This document shows positions 23,893-31,254 of a stretch of DNA of 64,000 nucleotides, in pieces (within the stretch, counting starts at the first letter, position 1; the number at the start of each line of letters is the position of its first letter). The notes below the pieces were generated by a model. The model was not told where the DNA came from. It saw only the letters and a list, made by a program, of their open reading frames with translations, and searched no databases. Source of the DNA: Ectopseudomonas toyotomiensis (lineage in GTDB: Bacteria; Pseudomonadota; Gammaproteobacteria; Pseudomonadales; Pseudomonadaceae). The stretch lies in assembly GCF_900115695.1 (NCBI RefSeq), contig NZ_FOXK01000009.1:186001-250000 (forward strand). The letters run 5' to 3'. A program made the translations under genes and the position numbers.

Positions 23893-24687
23893 TTAGTTGA
23901 TCAGGCCAGTCAGCGGCGACGACGCACTGGCATAAAGTTTCTTCGGCATGCGACCGGCCAGGTAGGCCAGGCGGCCAGCCTCGACGGCATGCTGCATGGC
24001 CCGCGCCATCAGCACCGGATTCTGCGCTTCGGCGATGGCGCTGTTCATCAGCACGGCCTCGCAACCCAGCTCCATGGCGATGGTGGCGTCGGAGGCAGTG
24101 CCCACACCGGCATCGACCAGCACCGGCACGTTCGATTCTTCGAGAATGATGCGCAGGTTGTACGGGTTGCAGATACCCAGGCCCGAGCCGATCAGGCCGG
24201 CCAGCGGCATCACCGCGATGCAGCCGATCTCGGCCAGTTGGCGGGCGATGATTGGATCGTCGCTGGTGTACACCATGACGTCGAAGCCGTCCTTGACCAG
24301 CACTTCGGCGGCCTTGATGGTTTCGATGACGTTGGGAAACAAGGTTTTCTGGTCGGCCAGCACTTCCAGCTTGACCAGGTTGTGACCATCGAGCAGCTCA
24401 CGGGCCAGGCGGCAGGTGCGCACGGCCTCGACGGCGTCATAGCAACCGGCGGTGTTGGGCAGGATGGTGTACTGGTCCGGGCTGATCACGTCGAGCAGGT
24501 TCGGCTCACCCGGATTCTGGCCAATATTGGTGCGGCGCACCGCCACAGTGACGATCTCGGCGCCGGAGGCGGCGATGGCGTCACGGGTCTCGTCCATATC
24601 CTTGTACTTGCCGGTACCGACCAGCAGGCGCGACTGGAACGTACGACCGGCCAGGGTGAAGGGCTTGTCGCTGCGAACTTGGCTCAT
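23893..24687 (-). CDS. thiG: thiazole synthase ThiG
   Basis: Builds the thiazole phosphate of thiamine from deoxyxylulose phosphate, a glycine-derived imine and sulfur carried by ThiS. The 264-residue TIM barrel has Ser-Arg-Leu-Leu-Val-Gly-Thr-Gly-Lys-Tyr at its start, where other Pseudomonas ThiG proteins also have it, and the Schiff-base lysine in Val-Lys-Leu-Glu-Val (about residue 106). The Val-Asp-Ala-Gly-Val-Gly and Ala-Val-Leu-Met-Asn-Ser-Ala-Ile-Ala phosphate-binding loops are conserved. It follows thiS by 18 bases on the minus strand. Confidence 0.96.
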   Translation of the reverse strand: MSQVRSDKPFTLAGRTFQSRLLVGTGKYKDMDETRDAIAASGAEIVTVAVRRTNIGQNPGEPNLLDVISPDQYTILPNTAGCYDAVEAVRTCRLARELLDGHNLVKLEVLADQKTLFPNVIETIKAAEVLVKDGFDVMVYTSDDPIIARQLAEIGCIAVMPLAGLIGSGLGICNPYNLRIILEESNVPVLVDAGVGTASDATIAMELGCEAVLMNSAIAEAQNPVLMARAMQHAVEAGRLAYLAGRMPKKLYASASSPLTGLIN

Positions 24688-24705
24688 GGAATACTCCTCG
24701 TGAGG

Positions 24706-24906
24706 TCAACCGCCGCCGATGGCGTGCACCACTTCCACCTGATCGCCCTCGGCGAGCTGGGTGCTGTCGTGCTGGCTGCGTGGAACGATGTCCTGATTGA
24801 GCTCGACCGCCACACGGCGCCCGGTCAGATCGAGGCGAACCAACAGGTCGGCGACGCTCTGGTTATCCGGCAGTTCGAAGGGTTCACCATTCAACTGGAT
24901 ACGCAT
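24706..24906 (-). CDS. thiS: sulfur carrier protein ThiS
   Basis: A ubiquitin-fold sulfur carrier of 66 residues whose C-terminal Gly-Gly becomes a thiocarboxylate and gives sulfur to ThiG. The Met-Arg-Ile-Gln-Leu-Asn-Gly start and the Val-Ala-Val-Glu-Leu-Asn-Gln-Asp-Ile-Val core are typical. The C terminus here ends in three glycines. Translation starts at ATG 24906 and the gene forms a two-gene operon with thiG. No TPP riboswitch was found in the 102-base upstream spacer. Confidence 0.93.
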   Translation of the reverse strand: MRIQLNGEPFELPDNQSVADLLVRLDLTGRRVAVELNQDIVPRSQHDSTQLAEGDQVEVVHAIGGG

Positions 24907-24939
24907 GACGACTCGGTCACAACTGGAAAGAGGGCCGGC

Positions 24940-24968
24940 ATTCTAGCCCGTTAACTGGCCACGACCAA
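24940..24968 (-). promoter_or_regulatory. candidate sigma-70 promoter of thiS-thiG
   Basis: Read on the minus strand, TTGGTC and TAGAAT are separated by 17 bases. The -10 hexamer lies 34 bases upstream of the thiS ATG. The match is good at the -10 and moderate at the -35. Confidence 0.5.
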
Positions 24969-25008
24969 GGCTAAAAGGCGCCATTCGTCCTCATTTCTGA
25001 CGCCAGGG

Positions 25009-25380
25009 TCAGGCCAGCTTCCAGGCGCTCAGACCCAGGCACAGCCAACCAACGAGGAAGGCGACGCCGCCGAAAGGCGTGATCATGCCGAGCTTGCCGA
25101 TGCCGCTGAGGGTCAGCAGATAGAGGCTGCCTGAAAACAGCAGGATACCCAGGGTGAAGGTGCCACCCGCCAGGTTCACCAGCCGTCCAGGCGCATGCAT
25201 CGCCAGCAGCCCGACGCCGAACAGGGCCAGCGCGTGAATCAACTGGTAATGCGTACCGGTCTGGAACACCGCCAGATATTCGGGCGTCAGCCTGTGCTTC
25301 AGGCCATGGGCCGCGAACGCGCCCAGAGCGACACCAGTGAAGCCGGTGAATGCGGACAACAGCAGCCAGAGACGGGCCAT
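25009..25380 (-). CDS. DUF423 family membrane protein
   Basis: A small inner-membrane protein of 123 residues with four hydrophobic helices (about 4-22, 42-60, 68-88 and 96-115). The Gly-Ala-Phe-Gly/Ala-Ala-His-Gly-Leu motif near residue 22 and a final Gly-x-x-Phe-Leu-x-Gly-Trp are typical of DUF423. The function is unknown; E. coli YgdD belongs to it. The gene sits between thiS and mtgA on the minus strand, the order I recall in P. aeruginosa. Confidence 0.9.
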   Translation of the reverse strand: MARLWLLLSAFTGFTGVALGAFAAHGLKHRLTPEYLAVFQTGTHYQLIHALALFGVGLLAMHAPGRLVNLAGGTFTLGILLFSGSLYLLTLSGIGKLGMITPFGGVAFLVGWLCLGLSAWKLA

Positions 25381-25616
25381 GGAAACTCCTGAATAAATCG
25401 ATCTGGACGCAGTTTAACCACTGAGGCCGAAGGAAAAATGGTCGCTATTGTCACACCTGCGCCCAACCCTGTGGTTCCGCAGGAACTGACTCGGCACTTT
25501 TTTGCTGCCCGCCGTCCTTGGTTGCAATCCTTCGGGCCGTCGCAAAGCGACGTCAAAAAATTGCTCCCGGCATTTTTTTGTTTTAATAGCGCCTCATCTG
25601 ATCGTTGCGAGACCCC

Positions 25617-26345
25617 ATGCTCCGAGCCCTAACCCGCCGCCTGCTGAAACTGCTGCTCTGGCTGATCCTGGCCAGCGTGCTGCTGGTGCTTGCTCTGCGC
25701 TGGGTACCGCCGCCCGGTACAGCGCTGATGATCGAGCGCAAGATCGAATCCTGGAGCAGCGAACAACCCATTGAACTGAAGCGCCAGTGGCGCCCCTGGA
25801 AAGAACTGCCGGATCACCTGAAGATGGCGGTGATCGCCGCTGAAGACCAGAAATTCGCCGAGCATTGGGGCTTCGACGTCGGCGCGATTCAAGCGGCGCT
25901 GGCACACAACCAGAGCGGCGGCTCGCTCAGGGGCGCCAGCACCCTCAGCCAGCAGGTGGCGAAGAACCTGTTTCTCTGGTCCGGGCGCAGCTGGCTGCGC
26001 AAGGGCCTGGAAGCCTGGTTCACCGCGCTGATCGAGCTGCTTTGGCCGAAGGAGCGCATCCTCGAGGTGTACCTCAATAGCGTCGAGTGGGGTGATGGCA
26101 TCTTCGGCGCCGAAGCGGCCGCACAGCATCACTTCGGTGTCGGCGCGCCCTACCTCAATCGCCAGCAGGCCAGCCAGCTGGCAGCGGTGCTACCCAACCC
26201 GCTGCGCTGGAGCGCCGGCCGACCGGACGCCTACGTCAATCGTCGCGCCGCATGGATACGTCAGCAGATGACGCAGCTGGGTGGCAGCCACTACCTCAAC
26301 CAGCTCAAACCGCAGCGCCCCGATTGGTGGCCGCGCTGGCTGTAG
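25617..26345 (+). CDS. mtgA: monofunctional peptidoglycan transglycosylase MtgA
   Basis: A GT51 glycosyltransferase of 242 residues that polymerises lipid II into glycan strands. One N-terminal membrane anchor (about 12-30) precedes the catalytic domain. The catalytic Glu is in Ala-Ala-Glu-Asp-Gln-Lys-Phe (conserved motif 1), followed by Gly-Gly-Ser-x-x-Arg-Gly-Ala-Ser-Thr-Leu-Ser-Gln-Gln (motif 2) and Glu-Arg-Ile-Leu-Glu-Val-Tyr-Leu-Asn (motif 4), so the enzyme looks active. There is no transpeptidase domain. ATG 25617 is preferred over a TTG at 25605 in the same frame. It is divergent from the DUF423 gene with a 236-base spacer. Confidence 0.95.
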   Translation: MLRALTRRLLKLLLWLILASVLLVLALRWVPPPGTALMIERKIESWSSEQPIELKRQWRPWKELPDHLKMAVIAAEDQKFAEHWGFDVGAIQAALAHNQSGGSLRGASTLSQQVAKNLFLWSGRSWLRKGLEAWFTALIELLWPKERILEVYLNSVEWGDGIFGAEAAAQHHFGVGAPYLNRQQASQLAAVLPNPLRWSAGRPDAYVNRRAAWIRQQMTQLGGSHYLNQLKPQRPDWWPRWL

Positions 26346-26372
26346 AAACCGCCAGCTGACGCTGCCGCAGTC

Positions 26373-26393
26373 GGTGCGCACGGCGCACCCTAC
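26373..26393. repeat. single REP unit (GTAGGGTGCGCC type)
   Basis: GGTGCGCACGGCGCACCCTAC is one arm of the doublets found at 38692-38753 and 63701-63763. It lies between the convergent mtgA and the hypothetical gene at 26440. Confidence 0.6.
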
Positions 26394-26439
26394 GGTCGGA
26401 ACGCCGGACGGCGTAGGGTAAGGGATATTGATCAACGCG

Positions 26440-27051
26440 CTAGCGGTGAGGCGAGAACGCACGCTTGGGCACCGCATGCAACAACGCGACGTCGTCACCG
26501 CGCAGATGCACAGTGAGCCCCCATTGCGGATAGACCCAGGCCCGGCCTTCGGTCAGCTCCAATGTCAGGCGTGGCTGCCCGAGACTGGCGGCCAGGCGTT
26601 CGCTGGTCAGCGAATCGGGCGCTTGCAAACTGAGGCTGGAGATGGCAAACCCAGCCATCTGCTCGGCTAGCGACTCGCTCAGCGGCAAATCGGCATCACC
26701 CGCCTTCACCCCCTGCGCCGCCATCAGACTGTCGCGCTGCTCAAGGCTTAACCTCACCTCCGCCTCGAGCAACCACTCGCCCTCTTCCCCGTCGAGCGAC
26801 GCACGATAGAAAAGCCGTGCGCCGTCCAGGCGCGGCGCCAGCCACAGCTCGCCTGGCGCCAACGCCCGTACCTCACGTAGCGTCAGCTCGTCTTCGGCCA
26901 ACGGCTGCAGCAGCGCATCGCGCCACTGCTGCAGATTGGCCAGTGGATGCACCTCACCGCTGCGCATCAACCAGGCGCCCCAGGCGAAGAACAACACGGC
27001 CACAGCCACGAATACCAGCAAGTGCTGCGCTTTCAGAGGGGGTTTGTTCAA
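26440..27051 (-). CDS. hypothetical membrane-anchored protein (TTG start)
   Basis: A protein of 203 residues with one N-terminal membrane helix (about 10-28) and a 170-residue periplasmic part that I cannot assign to a family. The last third is rich in beta-type pattern with Trp-Val-Tyr-Pro-Gln-Trp-Gly-Leu-Thr-Val-His. The frame stays open upstream through the rpoH terminator and into rpoH, which cannot be coding on this strand, and there is no ATG before the membrane helix. TTG 27051 is preceded by GGAG eight bases upstream, so I use it as the start. I recall a hypothetical gene at this place (next to rpoH and mtgA) in P. aeruginosa. Confidence 0.7.
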   Translation of the reverse strand: MNKPPLKAQHLLVFVAVAVLFFAWGAWLMRSGEVHPLANLQQWRDALLQPLAEDELTLREVRALAPGELWLAPRLDGARLFYRASLDGEEGEWLLEAEVRLSLEQRDSLMAAQGVKAGDADLPLSESLAEQMAGFAISSLSLQAPDSLTSERLAASLGQPRLTLELTEGRAWVYPQWGLTVHLRGDDVALLHAVPKRAFSPHR

Positions 27052-27068
27052 GGCTATTGCTCCAGACA

Positions 27069-27100
27069 GCAAAAAGCCGCACCAGGGTGCGGCTTTTCGG
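27069..27100 (-). terminator. rpoH terminator
   Basis: AAAAGCCGCACC-AGG-GTGCGGCTTTT forms a strong hairpin about 14 bases beyond the rpoH stop, with T residues on the minus-strand side. The hypothetical gene's TTG lies just beyond it, so that gene likely has its own promoter or depends on read-through. Confidence 0.88.
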
Positions 27101-27113
27101 GGTAACGGCAGGC

Positions 27114-27968
27114 TCAGGCAGCAATACAGCCCTTGAGCTTGTTCATCGCGTTCTTCTCGAGCTGACGAATACGCTCGGCCGACACATTGTACTTGGCGGC
27201 CAGGTCGTGCAGCGTTGCCTTCTCCTCGGCCAGCCAGCGCTGGTAGAGGATGTCGCGGCTGCGCTCGTCCAGGCTTTCCAGCGCTTCGTGCAGGTTGCTG
27301 CTGGAACTGTCGCTCCAATCGGCATCCTCGAGCTGACGGGCCGGGTCGTAGCGGTGGTCTTCCAGGTAATGTGCAGGCGACTGGAAGGCGCTGTCGTCGT
27401 CAGCATCGGCTGCCGGGTCAAAGGCCATGTCCTGGCCGGTCAGACGACTTTCCATCTCGCGCACTTCGTGCGGCTCGACGCCCAGGCTTGCGGCCACAGC
27501 GGTGACTTCATCGTTGTTCAGCCAGGCCAGACGCTTCTTCTGGCTGCGCAGGTTGAAGAACAGTTTGCGCTGGGCCTTGGTGGTGGCCACTTTGACGATG
27601 CGCCAGTTCTTCAGGATGAACTCGTGGATCTCGGCACGGATCCAGTGCACGGCGAAGGACACCAGACGCACGCCCATTTCCGGGTTGAAGCGCTTGACTG
27701 CCTTCATCAGGCCGACGTTGCCTTCCTGGATCAGGTCGGCCTGGGCCAGACCATAACCGGAGTAGCTGCGCGCGATATGCACCACGAAACGCAGGTGAGC
27801 CAACACCATCTGGCGGGCGGCCTCGAGATCCTGCTGGTAGTAGAGATTTTCGGCCAGTTCACGCTCCTGCTCGGGCGTCAGCAGCGGAATGCTGTTGACC
27901 GCATGCACGTACGCTTCCAGGTTGGCGCCTGGAACCAGAGCATGAACAGGTTGCAAGGAAGTGGACAT
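27114..27968 (-). CDS. rpoH: RNA polymerase sigma-32 factor RpoH
   Basis: The heat shock sigma factor, 284 residues. Region 2 includes Ala-Asp-Leu-Ile-Gln-Glu-Gly-Asn-Val-Gly-Leu-Met and region 2.4 Phe-Ala-Val-His-Trp-Ile-Arg-Ala-Glu. The RpoH box Gln-Arg-Lys-Leu-Phe-Phe-Asn-Leu-Arg, found only in this sigma class and involved in chaperone-linked control, follows. The C-terminal helix-turn-helix (region 4.2) ends the protein with Ala-Glu-Arg-Ile-Arg-Gln-Leu-Glu. ATG 27968 gives the standard N terminus; earlier in-frame codons overlap promoter sequences. It lies 143 bases downstream of ftsX, with its own promoter candidates. Confidence 0.97.
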   Translation of the reverse strand: MSTSLQPVHALVPGANLEAYVHAVNSIPLLTPEQERELAENLYYQQDLEAARQMVLAHLRFVVHIARSYSGYGLAQADLIQEGNVGLMKAVKRFNPEMGVRLVSFAVHWIRAEIHEFILKNWRIVKVATTKAQRKLFFNLRSQKKRLAWLNNDEVTAVAASLGVEPHEVREMESRLTGQDMAFDPAADADDDSAFQSPAHYLEDHRYDPARQLEDADWSDSSSSNLHEALESLDERSRDILYQRWLAEEKATLHDLAAKYNVSAERIRQLEKNAMNKLKGCIAA

Positions 27969-28014
27969 TCGAATCCTCCGATTCACGAAACTCGTGCAGT
28001 GTAGCACTGTGCTA

Positions 28015-28041
28015 TCTGATGCAGGGCCTGTGGATAAGTTC
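28015..28041 (-). promoter_or_regulatory. candidate AlgU (sigma-22) promoter of rpoH
   Basis: Read on the minus strand, GAACTT-N16-TCAGA matches the AlgU/RpoE consensus GAACTT-N16/17-TCTGA with one mismatch in the -10. It ends 47 bases upstream of the rpoH ATG. AlgU control of rpoH is documented in P. aeruginosa, which supports this reading. Confidence 0.6.
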
Positions 28042-28111
28042 CCTGAGAGATAGTCAATATCAACCAAAACAATGACTTGTCAGCTTGCGTTCAGCCTTGC
28101 CGAACAGCGCC

Positions 28112-29128
28112 CTAACGGGGTGCAAGTTCGTTCAGATGACGCGCCACTGCCAGCCAGGCGCCAATATAGCCCAACAGCACGGCGCCAAGCAGCAGCGAAA
28201 AACCGTCGGAAGAAGGTACGCCACCCAGCGCGAAATCGCTACCGTAAAGGCCGGCCAAACGTACTACAGCATCGTTCAACCAATCCAGCCCGAAGGCCAG
28301 CAGCAACCAGGCGAAGATGCCTGCGCCAAAACCGTACAACGCGCCCATATAAAGGAAGGGACGGCGTACATAGCCATCGGTTCCACCTACCAGCTTGATC
28401 ACCTCGATCTCGGCACGGCGATTCTCGATGTGCAGGCGGATGGTATTACCGATCACCAGCAGCAGCGCCAGGATCAGCAGCAGGCTGAGGCCGAAGACAA
28501 AACGATCACCCAGTTTGAGAATGGCGGTCAGACGCTCGACCCAGACCAGATCGAGCTGCGCCTGCTCCACCTTGGGCAGCTCCGCCAGGCGCTGGCGCAG
28601 GGCCTCGAGCTTGGCCTTGTCGACTTCCTTCGGCGTCACCAGGACCACGCCCGGCAGCGGATTCTCCGGCAGCTCCTTGAGCGCCTGACCCAGACCCGAC
28701 AGCTGCTGAAACTCTTCCAGTGCCTGTTCGCGGCTGATCCACTCGGCATCGGAGACATCATCCATCGCTGCGATCTGCTCGCGCAGCGCCTGGCCATCAC
28801 GCTCGCCAGCGGACATGTCGAGGAACAGGGAGATCTGCGCCGCACGCTGCCAGGAACCGCCGAGCTTCTCGACGTTGTCCAGCAGCAGCGACAGGCCCAT
28901 GGGCAGGCTCAGCGCCACGGCCATCACCAGGCAGGTGAAGAAGCTGCCGATGGGCTGGCGCGCCAGGCGGCGCAGGCTGTCGACCAGACTGGCACGATGA
29001 CTTTCCAGCCAGGCATGGAACAGCGTGCGGAAATCCGGTTCGTCGGCCGGGCCGTCGACCACCTTGTTGCGCGGCGCGGCGCCGACACGTTCGGCCGGTT
29101 GCGGCGTGGGCATCTTCGATGCACTCAT
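28112..29128 (-). CDS. ftsX: cell division protein FtsX
   Basis: The membrane subunit of the FtsEX divisome complex, 338 residues. An N-terminal cytoplasmic tail (about 1-65) precedes TM1 (about 67-90), the periplasmic loop (about 95-210) that activates peptidoglycan hydrolysis through EnvC-like partners, and three further helices toward the C terminus (about 215-330). It has the FtsX/MacB-type permease core with Gly-Asn-Thr-Ile-Arg-Leu and Glu-Val-Ile-Lys-Leu-Val-Gly-Gly. Its start overlaps the ftsE stop, so the two subunits are translationally coupled. Confidence 0.95.
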   Translation of the reverse strand: MSASKMPTPQPAERVGAAPRNKVVDGPADEPDFRTLFHAWLESHRASLVDSLRRLARQPIGSFFTCLVMAVALSLPMGLSLLLDNVEKLGGSWQRAAQISLFLDMSAGERDGQALREQIAAMDDVSDAEWISREQALEEFQQLSGLGQALKELPENPLPGVVLVTPKEVDKAKLEALRQRLAELPKVEQAQLDLVWVERLTAILKLGDRFVFGLSLLLILALLLVIGNTIRLHIENRRAEIEVIKLVGGTDGYVRRPFLYMGALYGFGAGIFAWLLLAFGLDWLNDAVVRLAGLYGSDFALGGVPSSDGFSLLLGAVLLGYIGAWLAVARHLNELAPR

Positions 29129-29796
29129 CAGGCAGCCTCCCCGTCACCGATCAGGCGACCGCGTTGCAGGGTGAGCATGCGCTGGCGCATGCGCGCGATC
29201 AGCGCCAGGTCGTGGCTGGCGATCAGCACTGTGGTGCCCAGCTGGTTGATGTCTTCGAACACCCCCATGATCTCGGCGGCCAGCCGCGGGTCGAGGTTAC
29301 CGGTGGGCTCGTCTGCCAGCAGCAGGGCCGGCCGGTGAACGATGGCGCGGGCGATGCCGACGCGCTGTTGCTGACCGGTGGACAGATCGCCGGGCGACTG
29401 CGCCGCCTTGTCGCTGAGGCTGACGCGCTCCAGTGCGGCACCGACGCGTTTGCCGATTTCCGGCTTGGACAGGCCGAGAATCTGCAGCGGCAGCGCGACG
29501 TTGTCGTACACGGTGCGGTCGAACAGCAACTGGTGGTTCTGGAACACCACACCGATCTGTCGGCGCAGGAAAGGAATCTGCGCGTTGGTGATGGTCGACA
29601 GGTCCTGCCCGGCCAGCAACAGCTTGCCGCTGGTGGGCCGCTCCATCGCCAGTAGCAGACGCAGCAGCGTGCTCTTGCCGGCTCCGGAGTGACCAGTGAC
29701 GAAGAGAAATTCGCCAGGGCGAACGCGGAAACTCAGTTCGTGCAGCCCGACATGGCCATTGGGGTATCGCTTGGCGACCTGCTCGAATCGGATCAT
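29128..29796 (-). CDS. ftsE: cell division ATP-binding protein FtsE
   Basis: The ATPase of FtsEX, 222 residues. Walker A is Gly-His-Ser-Gly-Ala-Gly-Lys-Ser, the signature is Leu-Ser-Thr-Gly-Gln-Gln-Gln-Arg and Walker B is Leu-Leu-Leu-Ala-Asp-Glu-Pro-Thr-Gly-Asn-Leu-Asp, all complete. FtsE is cytoplasmic, binds FtsX and links ATP hydrolysis to septal wall cleavage. It overlaps ftsY at its start (4 bases) and ftsX at its end, giving the classical ftsY-ftsE-ftsX operon. Confidence 0.97.
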   Translation of the reverse strand: MIRFEQVAKRYPNGHVGLHELSFRVRPGEFLFVTGHSGAGKSTLLRLLLAMERPTSGKLLLAGQDLSTITNAQIPFLRRQIGVVFQNHQLLFDRTVYDNVALPLQILGLSKPEIGKRVGAALERVSLSDKAAQSPGDLSTGQQQRVGIARAIVHRPALLLADEPTGNLDPRLAAEIMGVFEDINQLGTTVLIASHDLALIARMRQRMLTLQRGRLIGDGEAA

Positions 29797-31112
29797 CCGC
29801 GCTCACGCTCCTCGAAGAGTGCCTGGACGAAGGCTTGCGCCTCGAACGGGCGCAGATCATCGATACCCTCACCCACGCCGATATAGCGAATCGGCAAGCC
29901 GAACTGCTTGGCCAGGGCGAAGATGACGCCGCCTTTGGCGGTGCCATCGAGTTTGGTCAGTGCCAGACCGGTGAGGTTCACGGTCTGGTTGAACTGCTTG
30001 GCCTGGTTGATGGCGTTCTGCCCGGTGCCGGCATCGAGTACCAGCAGTACTTCATGCGGCGCGGTTTCGTCCAGTTTGCCAATCACCCGACGGACCTTCT
30101 TCAGCTCTTCCATCAGGTTGTCTTTGGTGTGCAGGCGTCCGGCGGTGTCGGCGATCAGCACGTCGATGCCACGCGACTTGGCGGCCTGCACTGCATCGAA
30201 GATCACCGAGGCCGAATCGGCACCGGTGTGCTGAGCGATGACCGCGATGTTGTTGCGCTCACCCCAGACCTGCAGCTGCTCCACCGCAGCGGCGCGGAAG
30301 GTGTCGCCAGCGGCGAGCATGACCTTCTTGCCTTCGAGCTGCAGCTTCTTGGCCAGCTTGCCGATGGTGGTGGTCTTGCCCACGCCATTCACGCCTACGA
30401 CGAGAATCACGTAAGGCTGTTTGGCAGTGTCGATGACCAGCGACTGCTCGACCGGCTTGAGCAGGGTCACCAGTTCTTCCTGCAGCGCCTTGTACAGGGC
30501 ACCGCTGTCGGCCAGTTCCTTGCGCGCGACGCGCTTGGTCAGGTTGCCGATGATCGCGGTGGTCGCCTCGACGCCAACGTCGGCGGTCAGCAGGCGGGTT
30601 TCCAGATCGTCGAGCAGGTCATCGTCGATGGCCTTCTTGCCGAGGAACAGGCTGGCCATGCCCTCGCCGAGGCTGGCGCTGGTCTTCGATAGGCCTTGCT
30701 TGAGGCGGGCGAAGAAGCTCGGTTTTTCCTGAGTGGCTGGCGCAGCAACGGGAGCTGACGCAGCAACCTCGGGCAAAGCTTCGACGACAGGCTCAGGCAC
30801 GAGCGGCGGCGGCTCAACGACAACTGGGGCGGCAACCAGCGGCTCAGGCTGTGGTGCTGGAGCAGGCGCGACCTCGGCCACCTCCGGCTCGACTACCGGC
30901 AAGGCTTCCGGCGCAGGCTCAGGCGTCGAAGGCTCCTCGGCAGGCGCCTGAGTAGCAGGTTGTTCGAAGGGCGCGGGCTGAGCAGGCTCGGCAGCGGCCT
31001 CTGCCGGTTTCTTGCGCCACCAGCTGAACAGGGATTTCTTTTCTTCGGTCACAGGCGGGGTCTGCGCGCCAGCCTCGGCCGGCGACTTCTTGTCGTCATT
31101 GGAACCAAACAT
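29793..31112 (-). CDS. ftsY: signal recognition particle receptor FtsY
   Basis: The SRP receptor GTPase of 439 residues that brings ribosomes making membrane proteins to the translocon. The first 125 or so residues are a low-complexity acidic A domain rich in Pro, Ala, Glu and Val. The NG domain follows (about 130-439), with G1 Gly-Val-Asn-Gly-Val-Gly-Lys-Thr-Thr, Asp-Thr-Ala-Gly-Arg-Leu and Thr-Lys-Leu-Asp-Gly-Thr-Ala-Lys-Gly-Gly. ATG 31112 (Met-Phe-Gly-Ser-Asn-Asp-Asp) is the standard Pseudomonas start; the 51 upstream codons belong to the spacer to the divergent M16 gene. Confidence 0.96.
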   Translation of the reverse strand: MFGSNDDKKSPAEAGAQTPPVTEEKKSLFSWWRKKPAEAAAEPAQPAPFEQPATQAPAEEPSTPEPAPEALPVVEPEVAEVAPAPAPQPEPLVAAPVVVEPPPLVPEPVVEALPEVAASAPVAAPATQEKPSFFARLKQGLSKTSASLGEGMASLFLGKKAIDDDLLDDLETRLLTADVGVEATTAIIGNLTKRVARKELADSGALYKALQEELVTLLKPVEQSLVIDTAKQPYVILVVGVNGVGKTTTIGKLAKKLQLEGKKVMLAAGDTFRAAAVEQLQVWGERNNIAVIAQHTGADSASVIFDAVQAAKSRGIDVLIADTAGRLHTKDNLMEELKKVRRVIGKLDETAPHEVLLVLDAGTGQNAINQAKQFNQTVNLTGLALTKLDGTAKGGVIFALAKQFGLPIRYIGVGEGIDDLRPFEAQAFVQALFEERERG

Positions 31113-31254
31113 GGGTCGCTTGCATCTCAGGGGAGCGAACGCTAACAGGCTGTAAAGCCTTGCCGCGCCGCCCCGGAAAAGGATGGGGTATCCTAGCACC
31201 TCTTCGCCCGTCGGCGGTACGACCGCCCAGGCTATCCGACAGGTCAGACTTTCG

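Noticed and set aside
24907..25008. TPP riboswitch ahead of thiS
   Set aside because: The 102-base spacer lacks the thi-box CTGAGA pattern and is too short for the full aptamer.
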